A DNA stretch of 64,000 nt from an uncultured Clostridia bacterium (lineage in GTDB: Bacteria; Bacillota; Clostridia; Christensenellales; Aristaeellaceae), in the NCBI GenBank assembly GCA_934667105.1, contig CAKULG010000005.1:1-64000 (forward strand), given 5' to 3'. How positions within the stretch are numbered: the first letter of the stretch is position 1; the number at the start of each line of letters is the position of its first letter. Below the pieces are notes generated by a model that saw only the letters and a program-made list of their open reading frames with translations, was not told the DNA's origin and ran no database searches. Shown here in pieces: positions 15,826 through 25,744 of the stretch. A program made the translations under genes and the position numbers.

Positions 15826-16974
15826 TTACCATTCGGCGATTACGCCGTCGCTGTCGCGCCAGACGGGGTTGTGCCAATCGTGCCCTACCTGCGCCATTTT
15901 GCGCACATAGGCTTCGTCTATTTCAATGCCCAGGCCGGGCAGATCGCTGCGCAGCGCATAACCGTCGGTATACTGGAAAACTTCGGGGCGTTTCAGATAG
16001 TTGAGCAGGTCGTAGCCCTCGTTGTAATGAATGCCTGCGCTCTGCTCCTGAATGAAAGCGTTGGGAGTGGTGAAATCCACTTGCAGGCATGCGGCCAGCG
16101 CAATGGGGCCCAGGGGACAATGCAGCGCGACGGAGACATCAAAGGCCTCGGCCATTGCGGCGATTTTTCGTGTTTCCAGGATCCCCCCCGCATGGCTGAC
16201 GTCGGGCTGCAAAATATCTACGCCGCCCCGGACGAGCATAGATTTAAAGCCCCACCGGGTGAAATTCCGCTCGCCCGTGGCAATGGGAATGCGGCAGCTC
16301 CGGCTAAATTCCAGAAACTCCTGCTCGTTTTCACAAAGGACGGGCTCCTCTACAAACATCAGATCATAGGGCTCCAGCTTGTTGATGAGCACTTTCGCCA
16401 TGGTTTTATGCACACGACCGTGGAAATCTACCGCGATACGCAGCTTATTTCCCACGGCCTGACGAACGTTGGCCACGCGCTCCACCGTTGCGTCCAGCTT
16501 ATCATAGGTGTCAATCCAACGCATTTCATCAGTTGCGTTCATTTTCACGGCGTGGTAGCCCTGGGCCGCCGCTTCCTGAGCCGCCGAGGCGGTTTCCCTG
16601 GGGTGGTCGCCGCCGATCCAGCGGTACACCTCGATTCTGTCGCGTACTTTTCCGCCCAGCAGCTCATAAACCGGCGCGTTGTAGAACTTCCCCTTAATAT
16701 CCCACATGGCTTGCTCGATACCGGAAATTGCGCTTGTAAGGATGGGGCCGCCGCGATAGAAGCCCGTGCGATAGAGCATTTGGAATACGTCCTCAACATC
16801 CCCGGCGCTTTTTCCAATCAGCGACGGGGCCATTTCGCGCACACAGGCGGCAACCGTCGCCGCGCGCCCCTCAACCACGGGCTCGCCCCAGCCGACCAAG
16901 CCGGATTCAGTGGTCATTTTCAGAAAAAGCCAGCGCGGAGGCACCTGGAACAGCTCGATGGAACGAATTTTCAT
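15826..16974 (-). CDS. dgoD: D-galactonate dehydratase (enolase superfamily)
   Basis: 382 aa, the normal DgoD length. It converts D-galactonate to 2-keto-3-deoxy-galactonate with Mg2+. The sequence follows E. coli DgoD closely, as recalled, from PPRWLFLK and VGWGEPVVEGRA to the C-terminal WHNPVWR...VAEW-like ending (VIAEW here). Metal ligands and bases are in place: AVDFHGRV, FVEEPVL, ATGERNF, DVSHAGGI and HCPLGPIALAACLQ. Start ATG 16974 follows AAAGGAG; a longer frame to 17019 lacks a site. No KDGal kinase or aldolase gene is in the window. It lies between the EEP and sialidase-like genes of the operon. Confidence 0.93.
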   Translation of the reverse strand: MKIRSIELFQVPPRWLFLKMTTESGLVGWGEPVVEGRAATVAACVREMAPSLIGKSAGDVEDVFQMLYRTGFYRGGPILTSAISGIEQAMWDIKGKFYNAPVYELLGGKVRDRIEVYRWIGGDHPRETASAAQEAAAQGYHAVKMNATDEMRWIDTYDKLDATVERVANVRQAVGNKLRIAVDFHGRVHKTMAKVLINKLEPYDLMFVEEPVLCENEQEFLEFSRSCRIPIATGERNFTRWGFKSMLVRGGVDILQPDVSHAGGILETRKIAAMAEAFDVSVALHCPLGPIALAACLQVDFTTPNAFIQEQSAGIHYNEGYDLLNYLKRPEVFQYTDGYALRSDLPGLGIEIDEAYVRKMAQVGHDWHNPVWRDSDGVIAEW

Positions 16975-17099
16975 GCTCCAAACTCCTTTCGTACAGTGCG
17001 TGCGTATACGAATCAACACATTTTAAAAGGCGCCGCCCGCCTGAAAGCCCTTGAGGGAAGCAGCGGGAGCGCCAATTTCTTGGCTTGCTTCAGTATACA

Positions 17100-18170
17100 C
17101 TATAATTCCGTCAGGCGCAAGCGGCGCAGGCGGGTTTTGTTCAGGCACGCCCCGTCCGTATCGGTGTTTCCGGCGCAATAGCCCAGATAGATAAAGCCGT
17201 TCGTTTCGTAAATGGCGGTGTAGCAGAAGCCCGCGTGCGGGTCGTCCTCCAGAATCACGGGGTCGCCCCAGCTTACGCCCGCATCCTCGCTGACGGCGTA
17301 AACCAGGGGCGTTCTGCCGCCCGTGCGGGGATAGGAAACCCGGGTCTGGTATTCGGGAACGGGGTTCCACACCGCCAGCAGCCGCCCATCGGAAAGGCGC
17401 TTCATGGAAAGGGGGGAGAGGGGAGAGGTGAAGCAGGAAGGGGCGGGGGCGGAAAAGCCCTGGCCGCCGTTGCGGGAAAAGCATTCGTATTGGCGGCCCA
17501 GCACGGTGCGCCCCCAGCAGTAAATCAGCCTGCCGGGCAGCTCGATCACCCCCGGCTCCTGCATGCCGCCCCAGCTGCGTTCCCCGGGCAGAGCAAAGGG
17601 CAGCTCGCCCTCCTGCCAGGTGCGGCCGTCGTCGTCGGAATAAAAGGCGCGGCCGATCGCGGAGCCGAAGCGGCGAAGCTCGCCCTGTTCCACGGTCATG
17701 GTATGCTCCGCCGCGGGCAGCAGAATGCGCCCGGAGGAAAGCCGCACCGCCCGGTCGTTATTGATAACGAAATAGCCGGGCCGGGCGGCGCAGCATACCG
17801 GCGCGCTCCAGGCGACGCCCTCGTCGGCGGAGCGGCGCAGCTCGGGCCGCATATCCTGCCAGCTTTTCCGGTTCAGATAGATCAGGCCCAGATCGCCGTT
17901 TTCCAGCCGCAGCAGCGAAAGGCTCATCACGTTCATAGCCCCCAGCGCCTGGGCGGAAAGCAGCGTTTCGGGGGCAGACCAGCTTTCGCCTCCATCCCGG
18001 GAGCGAATGCCCACAATATCCGCCCCGGCGTGGTCGGCGTCGCTTTCGCCCCGGAAGCGGCTGTAGGCGAAAAGCAGGCTGCCGTCCCGCAGGGCGAGAA
18101 ACGCGCCCTCACTATTGCGGGGATTGCCTGGGGCGGGGGGAATATCCAAGAGAATTTGTCCCTGCGTCAT
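17100..18170 (-). CDS. Sialidase-like BNR/Asp-box beta-propeller protein, cytoplasmic
   Basis: 356 aa from ATG 18170 (AAAGGAGAAAAAACGC upstream). Four Asp-box repeats mark a six-bladed propeller: SRDGGESWSA, SADEGVAWSA, SDDDGRTWQE and SEDAGVSWGD. No signal peptide is present, unlike secreted sialidases, and the usual FRIP motif is not evident. It could be an intracellular sialidase or a related glycosidase/lyase of the exo-alpha-sialidase-like superfamily. It sits after the second permease pair and before dgoD. A fragment of a related protein lies at 62198-62528. Confidence 0.8.
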   Translation of the reverse strand: MTQGQILLDIPPAPGNPRNSEGAFLALRDGSLLFAYSRFRGESDADHAGADIVGIRSRDGGESWSAPETLLSAQALGAMNVMSLSLLRLENGDLGLIYLNRKSWQDMRPELRRSADEGVAWSAPVCCAARPGYFVINNDRAVRLSSGRILLPAAEHTMTVEQGELRRFGSAIGRAFYSDDDGRTWQEGELPFALPGERSWGGMQEPGVIELPGRLIYCWGRTVLGRQYECFSRNGGQGFSAPAPSCFTSPLSPLSMKRLSDGRLLAVWNPVPEYQTRVSYPRTGGRTPLVYAVSEDAGVSWGDPVILEDDPHAGFCYTAIYETNGFIYLGYCAGNTDTDGACLNKTRLRRLRLTEL

Positions 18171-18195
18171 GCGTTTTTTCTCCTTTAACCCATGC

Positions 18196-19242
18196 TTAGC
18201 CCACGATGCCGCTGCGCTCCACCCCCTGGATGAACCAGCGCTGCACGATGAGATACAGCCCCACCAACGGCAGGAAAACCAGCAGCGCCGCCGTTTTGGC
18301 GATGGCGGATTCATACACGGGGCTCTTCATAATGAAGGCATAATGCACGGGCACCTTGGAGGAAATGGTGGCCAGCGCCTCGTCCACCGAACTGGTGGCG
18401 ATATTATAGGCCAGCATCAAATTGCGCTTATTCGCGCCGTCGAACAGCTTCACATAGTGGGGATCGTTCCAGTTCCAAACGAAGGAGAGCACGCCCACCG
18501 TCAGCAGCCCCGCTCCGGCGGCGGGCAGCACGATGTGCAGGAACGTGCGCAGGAAGCCCGCGCCGTCGATATACGCGGCCTCCTCCAGTTCCTTGGGCAG
18601 GCCCCGGAAGGTTTGCCGGAAGATGTAAATATACAGCCCGCTTTTCAGCCCCATGCCCAGGGCGTTCAGGATGTAGAGGGAAAGGCTGTTGTTCAGCAGA
18701 TTCACCGAGCTGCCCGTTATGTGCTCGATCAGGCCCTTGCCTGTAATCGCCTTGAGGAGAAAGCCGATGTCAAATTCCTTGAAATACAGATATTGCGGCA
18801 GCATGCACATCTGCGGCGGCACCACGATGGTGACCACCACCAGCAGGAAAAATACGTTCCTTCCCGGAAATTTCAGCCGGGCGAAGGAATAGCCCGCCAG
18901 CATGGCGCAAAGCGTTTGCAGCAGGGCGATGAGCGAGGTGGAAAGCAGGGTGTAGGGCAGCGCCTTGCCGTAATCCAGCATCAGGGCGCTGACATGCCAG
19001 TTTTCCACCGACAGCCGGGCGGGAATCCACAGGGAGGAGGGAAAATTCAGGTCCCGGGGGTTTGTGAAGGCGATGGAGATATTGCGGAAAATGGGGGCGA
19101 GAATCAGATACGCCAGGCAGATAATCAGCAGATACCGGCAAAAGGAAACCGCGAAGCGCCTTAATTTCTTTTGCGCCCGGGGCTGAAAGAGGCCCCGCAG
19201 GGGGAGCTTTTGCGCCTGGGACAGCGCGCCCTTATTCGTCAT
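18196..19242 (-). CDS. Carbohydrate ABC transporter permease (MalG-like)
   Basis: 348 aa. It is a CUT1 permease with six helices (YLLIICLAYLILAPIF first) and EAA loop LEEAAYIDGAGFLRTF. It overlaps the upstream MalF-like partner by 11 bp. Compared with typical MalG proteins it has an insertion of ~40 residues after YLYFKEFDIGF. A second permease pair lies in the same operon at 24763-26683. Confidence 0.9.
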   Translation of the reverse strand: MTNKGALSQAQKLPLRGLFQPRAQKKLRRFAVSFCRYLLIICLAYLILAPIFRNISIAFTNPRDLNFPSSLWIPARLSVENWHVSALMLDYGKALPYTLLSTSLIALLQTLCAMLAGYSFARLKFPGRNVFFLLVVVTIVVPPQMCMLPQYLYFKEFDIGFLLKAITGKGLIEHITGSSVNLLNNSLSLYILNALGMGLKSGLYIYIFRQTFRGLPKELEEAAYIDGAGFLRTFLHIVLPAAGAGLLTVGVLSFVWNWNDPHYVKLFDGANKRNLMLAYNIATSSVDEALATISSKVPVHYAFIMKSPVYESAIAKTAALLVFLPLVGLYLIVQRWFIQGVERSGIVG

Positions 19243-20158
19243 AATAGAAAACCACCTTTCTCACCAGCAGCGCCGCCAGGCCGATCACCAGCAGATTCGT
19301 CAGCAGATAGACGCAGCTCATGGCCGCGGCCAGGCCATGCTGGCTTTGCTTAAAGCCGATGGTGTAAATATAATTGATGATTTCCGAGCGGGTGAACAGA
19401 TCGGCCAGGGTGTAAATGGTGCAGGTGAGCAGCAGCGGGCTCACCATTACCACAGTCACCTTCCAGAAGGTTTCATAGCTCGTGGCCCCCTCGATTTTGG
19501 CGACTTCGTAAAGGGCGGGGGAGATGCCCTGAAGCGCCGCCAGGAAGATCAGAATCTGGATGCCGGAGAGGGAGACGACCTCGAAAATGTTGTTCACTCC
19601 GTCCAGCAGGTAATTCAGCAGCTCCCGGCCCACCCCCAGGTTCATCAGCAGCCCCGCGATCATGCCCGCGCCGTACACCCGGTCGCTTTGGCCCTCGCCC
19701 ATCATCTGGCCCGAAAGATTGGAAACACGCTCCAGCATCAGGCCGGTGGCCATAATGATGGGAATGAAGAAGATGGCCCGGGCCGCCGCCCTGCCCCGGA
19801 ATTTACCATTGAGCAGGATGGCGCACAGCAGCGAAAACATGATGACCAGCGGCGTCATCAGCAGCGTTTCGCCCAGGGTGCTGGTGAGGGCGGGAAGGAA
19901 ATTGGCGTTGACCAGCAGCGCCTTGTAATAGTTTTCCAGACCCACGAAGGCTTGGCTTACGCCCCCCAACGGCACGATTTTTACTTCGTTCAGGCTGTAG
20001 CCGATCATGCGCAGCAGCGGAATGAGAAACAGCAGGAAAAAGCCCAGCAGCCAGGGCAGCAGGAAAATCACGCCCCACAGCGCCGTTTTTTTGCGGAAGG
20101 GCAGGCGGTAATAAAAGGAGCGTTTTCTCTCCTTGACCGGGAGGGTATCCTGAGTCAT
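19232..20158 (-). CDS. Carbohydrate ABC transporter permease (MalF-like)
   Basis: 308 aa, with six predicted helices from WGVIFLLPWLLGFFLLFLIP. The EAA loop YEVAKIEGATSYETFWKVT is degenerate relative to the usual EAAxxDGA. The start overlaps the stop of the DUF5696-like gene by 4 bp, so translation is coupled. It pairs with the MalG-like protein downstream. Confidence 0.9.
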   Translation of the reverse strand: MTQDTLPVKERKRSFYYRLPFRKKTALWGVIFLLPWLLGFFLLFLIPLLRMIGYSLNEVKIVPLGGVSQAFVGLENYYKALLVNANFLPALTSTLGETLLMTPLVIMFSLLCAILLNGKFRGRAAARAIFFIPIIMATGLMLERVSNLSGQMMGEGQSDRVYGAGMIAGLLMNLGVGRELLNYLLDGVNNIFEVVSLSGIQILIFLAALQGISPALYEVAKIEGATSYETFWKVTVVMVSPLLLTCTIYTLADLFTRSEIINYIYTIGFKQSQHGLAAAMSCVYLLTNLLVIGLAALLVRKVVFYYDE

Positions 20159-22641
20159 GGCAATTCCTCCTCTGCGTCGATCACATAGCCCAGCGCGGGA
20201 ATGACGCGCCCATCCAGCGCCTGATCGGCCGCGCCGTAATTCAAAATCAGCGTTACGCCGTTATCGTAGGTCACGCGGCGGAGATCGTCCGGAAGCAGCT
20301 CGTGGCTTTGCAGCCGCGCGTCCCGCACCAATTGATAAAAGGCGTTGTATTCCTGATAATAGGCGGGAACGGAATCCAGCCATTGCTGATACTGGGTGGA
20401 GAAATAATTCAGGCTGGCCTCGTACACGGCATTATGAAACAAGCTGGGGGATTGGAAGGTGAAGGTGAAGCGGGGGCTGGATTTGCTTTCCAGGGCGAAG
20501 AGCAGTTGGGAACGCAGATCGGCGCCCGCAGAAAGGTTCCACGCCTCGCCGGAGCAGGAAACGCAGCCCTCCAGCACCATTTGCAGGAAGGGGATGGAAG
20601 CGTCCGTGATCTGGAAGCCGTTATCGCGGCTGGGCAGATTGACGGCCCCGGCGGCATAGGGCAGGGCGTACAGGGCGGGCCGGTCCAGCAGCAGGCTGTA
20701 TTTCTCCGTAAGCTGCTCAAATGCCTGCTCGTAATAGGAAAGGGCGCTTATGCGGGAAATATTTTTCCCGCGCTTATTGTCGCCCACCAGCGTGTTGCCC
20801 AGATCGAAGACGGAAAGCCCCTCCGCCGGATAGCGTGCCAGAGAGGCCAGCGCCTTTTGCGTATATTGCGGCAGATAAACGGGGGAAACGTAATAGGCTT
20901 TTTGCTCGGAATACGCCTTTTTCAAAACGGCCTGGGAGGCCACGGAATCGTTGACCGCCTCGGCGGCCTCGCCGTCGTGCCTGCGGGGAGCCTGGGATAC
21001 CTTGGAAAAGCCCCGCGTGCCGTACACCCGGCCCATATACACCCCGGGATACAGCCCATCCCCATTTTGGGCAAGGGCGGCGGACAGGGCCTGAAGCTCC
21101 GCGCCGCTTATGCCCCCGTCCAGATCAGCCTGGGTGAGGGCGGCGTGCTGCACGCCGCCGTAAAAAAGGCCGGAATAGATCAGGCGGATGTTTTTCACGC
21201 CGCGATCGTGATACGCCTGGTAGATCTCCGCCGCCTGGGCGGGGGTGGTGGCCTGAACGGAGGAAAGGTAAGGCACGCCCAAGAAGAATTTCTTCTTGGC
21301 CACGGCCCCTAGCAGCTCCATATAGAAGGGAGCGTCCGCCTCGGGGGCGGTTTCCCGCAGCGCGCCTCTTTCCAACAGATAGGCGCGATAGGCGCGGGCC
21401 ATGCCGGTATAATTCGCCTGATCCCCCGAAAGCAGTCGGTAACGGACGGTGATATTTCCCTGGTACACATCCTCGTTAAAGCGGGGGGAGAAAATGCTTT
21501 CATTACCGGAAAGCGCCACGTTTTCAATTTCCCGCAGGGTGAAGCGGGAGAAAATCCGATTGAATTCATCGCTTTTCCCGGAAATATCCGCCTGGATGGA
21601 GGCCAGCTCCGCTCCCTCCTCCAGGATGGCCAGCAGGGCGGAATCTCCCGTCTTAAGGCCGTAAACGGGCAGGGCGATGGGATAAAGCGGGGCGGCGTAG
21701 GCGTTGGCGTTTGTGAGGGGATCCTGGCCGTACACACGCCCCTGATAAGCGGTGGCGGAGAGCTTTTGATTGTTGAGGCGAATCAGCGCGCCCGAGCCGT
21801 CCGGGATGAAGATATAGCCGGTCTGGGTCTGATCCGCCCGAAGAAAATAGGGCAGCAGATCAAAGGAAACGATTTCGTTTTCTTCGGTGAAAGTGATTTC
21901 GCCCGCAGGCACCGTCACCAACAGATCGTCCCCCGCTAATTGGAACCGGACGGGAACGTGCAGCCGGGGCAGGTAGGAGCGTTCATAGCCCACCGCCGCG
22001 TTGTCCTCCTCCATATCAGCGGCGGTATACAGGCCGCTGCTAAAGATAAGCTGATAGAGCTGCTTAATCATCAGGGCGGAGAGGGAATCATCCTTCACAC
22101 GAATCATATATTCGTTTTCAAAGCCCGCCAGCCGCACTGCGCGGTAATTGCTGGAAAAGGTTTTCTTTTCCTTGCTGTTCCAGCCTCCGCCCTCCAGCAG
22201 CCGCTGATATTTATCCGCGCGGATGGCCTTAGGCAGATCGTCGATAATCAGCGTGTTATCGCCCAGGGAAAAGCCCAACTCAAAGCCGTTTTCAATTGGC
22301 GTGCAGGAAACCGCCTGCATCTGCACGGCTTTGGAATAGCTGTCCATGGTGTTGGTGGCGCCGTTTTGCGCGTTGGAAATATAATTCACCGTCAGGATGG
22401 ATTTCTGGGTGTTTTTAATGGTTTTGTTTCCCTGCGTTCCGTTCAGCACGACGGCGTCGAAACGTTCTCCCGTTTGCTTATTCACCAGCCGCACCTGAAA
22501 GCTTTCCGCGTTCAGCAGCAGCGCCCGGGTTTCCGTCTCGGCCATGCGGGAAAAGCCCGCGTCCACCCCGACGCTTTCCTCGGCCAGGGCCCCGGAAAGC
22601 GACAGCAGCAGAACCAGAAAAATGAAGGCGATTTTGCGCAT
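20155..22641 (-). CDS. Secreted DUF5696-like protein of sugar transport operons
   Basis: 828 aa from ATG 22641 (GAGGAGAAGCGG upstream). The signal peptide is MRKIAFIFLVLLLSLSGALA, cleaved before EES; no lipobox. The mature protein is a large, all-extracellular chain with a beta-rich N-terminal half (about residues 30-380) and an alpha/beta half with a TIM-barrel flavour (LGVPYLSSVQATTPAQAAEI and later GLSVFDLGNTL). The pattern and its place between YIP1-type and permease genes match the family I know as DUF5696. Its role is unknown; a glycan-binding or hydrolytic accessory to the importer is possible. Confidence 0.75.
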   Translation of the reverse strand: MRKIAFIFLVLLLSLSGALAEESVGVDAGFSRMAETETRALLLNAESFQVRLVNKQTGERFDAVVLNGTQGNKTIKNTQKSILTVNYISNAQNGATNTMDSYSKAVQMQAVSCTPIENGFELGFSLGDNTLIIDDLPKAIRADKYQRLLEGGGWNSKEKKTFSSNYRAVRLAGFENEYMIRVKDDSLSALMIKQLYQLIFSSGLYTAADMEEDNAAVGYERSYLPRLHVPVRFQLAGDDLLVTVPAGEITFTEENEIVSFDLLPYFLRADQTQTGYIFIPDGSGALIRLNNQKLSATAYQGRVYGQDPLTNANAYAAPLYPIALPVYGLKTGDSALLAILEEGAELASIQADISGKSDEFNRIFSRFTLREIENVALSGNESIFSPRFNEDVYQGNITVRYRLLSGDQANYTGMARAYRAYLLERGALRETAPEADAPFYMELLGAVAKKKFFLGVPYLSSVQATTPAQAAEIYQAYHDRGVKNIRLIYSGLFYGGVQHAALTQADLDGGISGAELQALSAALAQNGDGLYPGVYMGRVYGTRGFSKVSQAPRRHDGEAAEAVNDSVASQAVLKKAYSEQKAYYVSPVYLPQYTQKALASLARYPAEGLSVFDLGNTLVGDNKRGKNISRISALSYYEQAFEQLTEKYSLLLDRPALYALPYAAGAVNLPSRDNGFQITDASIPFLQMVLEGCVSCSGEAWNLSAGADLRSQLLFALESKSSPRFTFTFQSPSLFHNAVYEASLNYFSTQYQQWLDSVPAYYQEYNAFYQLVRDARLQSHELLPDDLRRVTYDNGVTLILNYGAADQALDGRVIPALGYVIDAEEELP

Positions 22642-22664
22642 CCGCTTCTCCTCCTGTGCGAATT

Positions 22665-24746
22665 TTAGAAGATTTTCAGCATCAATTCCTTGGAGAATAC
22701 CGTGATGAAATCCCAAAGATCGGCGGTCAGCGTGAACACCAGCATCAGGATGAACAGCACCACCATCATGGCCGCGAAGGTGAGCGCCAGCGAGCCCACG
22801 CCCCGGCCGAAGCTGTATTCATGCGCCACGATCAGCCCGATGAACAGATACAGGCAGAACGCCGCCGCGCCCACGGCCTGCAGAGCGTAATAGAGGGGCA
22901 TTTCATCCAGCGTGAGGAAATTGGAAAGCGCCAGCCCCGTGATGCGCGTCAGGCAGAGGGGGAACATGGCGTACATCATCACCTGGAAAATTTCTCCCAG
23001 CTTGCCCTTGCCATCCATCAGCGTGGTTACGCACCAATTGGAAACGGCGAACAGCGCCACGGGGAAAAGTACGGTCAGGCACAGGTAGAGGCTGTTGAAG
23101 CTGTAAACGTCGTTATAATTGATGAGAAAGCCGTTTTCCACAAATTCCACGGCGCTGAGCAGCGCGGACAGCGCCAGCATGAAGAACGCGAAGGGATAGC
23201 TGCCCCTGCGCTCGAACTTCATTTCGTCAAAGCGCTTAAAGGGCCGGGCCAGCACCCGCCAGGGAAACAGCCAGAAATCCTCCAGCAGCCGCCGGGCCAG
23301 GGGAAGCCTTGGCGCGCGGGCGGGGGACGCGCCCTTTTTCCGTTTGCGAACGCCCCGAATGACCGCCGCCAGCACGATTAGCGCGAAAACGCCGATTACG
23401 CCTGGCACGAAGGCGGCGCGCATGTTCCGATTGCGCACCTTTTCATAGGCCTTATCATAGTATTCCCGGTCGCCGCCCTGCTTTAAATATTCCATGGCCC
23501 CGTCGTAATCCCCCGCCCGCAGCCGCGCGCGGCCAATGCCGGAATAAGCCAGGAACAGATTGTGATTTAAGGAAAGCGCCTGCTGCCAATCCTGGGCGGC
23601 GTCCTCGTATTGATAGGCGTACTGGGCGCGGACGGCGCGCATGAGCGCTTGGCCGTACTGGGTCTGGCTGAAAATTTCCAGGGATTGGGCCAGAGAATCC
23701 AGCACCAGGATTTTTTCATCCACAAAGCAGGCGTCCACCGGGTTGCGGAAATAGCCCTCCCGATCCCCCGGGCCGCCGAAAATGAATAGCAGCTCGTGAT
23801 CCTCGTTATAGCCGAACACCCGGGAGCGGGTGCTGTCCAGGCAGATGTAAGCGCCGTATTTGTTGGCGTCCACGGCGATGAATTGGGATGCGCCGGTGGG
23901 AATGCCGAAGCCCGATTCGTTGTAATGCAGATCGCCCGAGGGATAGGGCTTGCCGTTGGCCACCTTAATAATATTTTCGCCCTTTGCGTTCAGGCGCTTG
24001 ATGGGCTTATTATCCTGGGAAAGCAGCGTGGCGAAGAGGAAGCCGTCCGCGTCCACGCACAGGTTGGTGAAATCGCTGGGCAGCCACATGGCCTGGCGGG
24101 CCCGCTGCTCCTTGGTGGCGAATACGCGCCAGAGCATCTGCCAGGGGGTGAACTGCACCTCGTTCACGCCGAAAAAGCGGTTGAAGGAGCCGTCGGCGGA
24201 TAATTCCACAATGCCCTCGTACATGCCCTTGGAAATAACGTAAAGCCGCCCCGCCTGATCCAGCGCCAGCTTGGTGGGCCGGTAATTCACATTTTCAAAG
24301 CCGGTGATTTCCGGCCGCCCCAGCACCCGCAGCAACGTGTGATCGGCGGAAAAATGCAGGATCTGGCTGTTCTCGCTTTGCGAAATATAATATTCGCCGT
24401 TTTTGCCCTCCGTCACGCCGGTACAGCCCGAAAAGGGAATCTCCTTCCCCGTTTCATCCACATAGCCGGTGAGCACGGCGCGCAGGGAAAAATCCCGCTC
24501 CAGCAGCAATAGCCGCGTGGCGCAGAGCACATAAATGCAATCGTCGGATACGTATGCGTCCGTCAGGCCGTCCAGGGCGGCCACGCCCGGCAAATCGCGG
24601 GCGGTGATGGAGCGCTCCAGGGCGTAAGCCGGGGGCGCGGGAACCACAGTTTCAAATTCATCATAGAGATAGCTGGCGGCGCTCTCCGCCCTGGCGGAGG
24701 AGGCCAGCAGCAGAAGCCCCAGAAGCAGGCAAAGGCATTTTTTCAT
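22665..24746 (-). CDS. YIP1-family membrane protein with extracellular beta-propeller and TPR
   Basis: 693 aa. The signal peptide is MKKCLCLLLGLLLLASSARA. Residues ~40-370 form NHL-like propeller repeats (LALDQAGRLYVIS, LCVDADGFLFATL, FIAVDANKYGAYICLD). A short TPR-like stretch (~385-435, with LFLAYSGIGRARLRAGDYDG) follows, then one membrane helix. The last ~200 residues are a polytopic Yip1 domain with about five helices. Such propeller-YIP1 proteins occur beside DUF5696 and CUT1 genes in Clostridia and Paenibacilli. The role is unknown; assembly or sensing for the importer is a guess. Start ATG follows AAAGGAGGAAACC. Confidence 0.8.
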   Translation of the reverse strand: MKKCLCLLLGLLLLASSARAESAASYLYDEFETVVPAPPAYALERSITARDLPGVAALDGLTDAYVSDDCIYVLCATRLLLLERDFSLRAVLTGYVDETGKEIPFSGCTGVTEGKNGEYYISQSENSQILHFSADHTLLRVLGRPEITGFENVNYRPTKLALDQAGRLYVISKGMYEGIVELSADGSFNRFFGVNEVQFTPWQMLWRVFATKEQRARQAMWLPSDFTNLCVDADGFLFATLLSQDNKPIKRLNAKGENIIKVANGKPYPSGDLHYNESGFGIPTGASQFIAVDANKYGAYICLDSTRSRVFGYNEDHELLFIFGGPGDREGYFRNPVDACFVDEKILVLDSLAQSLEIFSQTQYGQALMRAVRAQYAYQYEDAAQDWQQALSLNHNLFLAYSGIGRARLRAGDYDGAMEYLKQGGDREYYDKAYEKVRNRNMRAAFVPGVIGVFALIVLAAVIRGVRKRKKGASPARAPRLPLARRLLEDFWLFPWRVLARPFKRFDEMKFERRGSYPFAFFMLALSALLSAVEFVENGFLINYNDVYSFNSLYLCLTVLFPVALFAVSNWCVTTLMDGKGKLGEIFQVMMYAMFPLCLTRITGLALSNFLTLDEMPLYYALQAVGAAAFCLYLFIGLIVAHEYSFGRGVGSLALTFAAMMVVLFILMLVFTLTADLWDFITVFSKELMLKIF

Positions 24747-24762
24747 GCGCCGGTTTCCTCCT

Positions 24763-25743
24763 TTATTCTTTGATGCCGGAGGTGGCCATAGTCTCCAGCA
24801 CGTTGGATTGCGAAATGACGAACAGAATCACAGGCACCACGAACAGCAGCAGCGAGGTGGCCGCCACCACGCCCGTTCGCGCCACGCCCGAGCCGCTGAG
24901 CTGGGAAAGCATGGCGGGCAGGGGCTTGTAATTTTCCGTATAGATGAAATTGCCCCCCGTGGCTCCCCACAGGCTTTGGAAGGAGACGATAAACAGCGTG
25001 ATCCAGGCGGGCTTCACCGCGGGCATGACGATGCGCCAGAGCATGTGGAAATATCCCGCCCCGTCGATGGAGGCCGCGTCGATGAGCGCGTCGGGCACCT
25101 GCTCCATGAAATTCTTCATCAGGAACAGCCCCAGTGACATGGAAAGCGCGGGCAGGATCACCGCCCAGTAGCTGTCCACCAGGCCCAGCCTGCTCATGAT
25201 AACGTAATTGGGCACGGCGGTGACGGCGGAGGAAAACATCAGCGACAGCACCACCACCTGGTTGAGCAGACGGCTGCCGGGAAAGCGGAATTTCGCCAGG
25301 GGGAAGGCCGCCATGCAGCTCAGGAAAATATGGCCCAAAGAGCCCAGCAGCACGATTACCGCCGTGTTGAACAGATACCGGCTCAGCGGCACCAGGGAAT
25401 CCGCCAGCAGATCGGATAGATCGTAGAAATTATCCAGCGTGGGCTGAAGCACAAAGAGTTTGGGTGGGAAGATGAACAGCTCGTTGATGGGCTTAAAGGC
25501 GTTGGATACCATAAACACCACGGGGAAGAGCATCAGCAGCGCCAGCAGAAACAGGAAAATCAGCAGCGCCAGGCTGCCCCCCACTGAGCGATTGGCCCGG
25601 CTGCCCGTCAGGAAGCGGCCGAAGGCCGTCCGGGGCAGGCGCTTGGGCCGGGGCAGAGAACGGAGCATTTTTTTGCGCAGCTTTTCCTGACGCCGGGCGA
25701 GCTTTTTTTGCTGTCTTGTTTTGCGCGCGGGGGATGTATGCAT
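24763..25743 (-). CDS. Carbohydrate ABC transporter permease (MalG-like), second pair
   Basis: 326 aa. A long basic cytoplasmic N-terminus (~45 residues, KKLARRQEKLRKKMLR) precedes six helices. The EAA loop IDAASIDGAGYFHMLWRIV is intact. The gene starts one base after the stop codon of the MalF-like gene upstream, so the two are coupled. It is paired with the protein encoded at 25745-26683. Confidence 0.9.
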   Translation of the reverse strand: MHTSPARKTRQQKKLARRQEKLRKKMLRSLPRPKRLPRTAFGRFLTGSRANRSVGGSLALLIFLFLLALLMLFPVVFMVSNAFKPINELFIFPPKLFVLQPTLDNFYDLSDLLADSLVPLSRYLFNTAVIVLLGSLGHIFLSCMAAFPLAKFRFPGSRLLNQVVVLSLMFSSAVTAVPNYVIMSRLGLVDSYWAVILPALSMSLGLFLMKNFMEQVPDALIDAASIDGAGYFHMLWRIVMPAVKPAWITLFIVSFQSLWGATGGNFIYTENYKPLPAMLSQLSGSGVARTGVVAATSLLLFVVPVILFVISQSNVLETMATSGIKE

Positions 25744-25744
25744 A

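Noticed and set aside
15788..15877. N-terminal extension of the EEP hydrolase
   Set aside because: Arg-rich, overlaps dgoD, and GGAGG sits just before the internal ATG at 15787.
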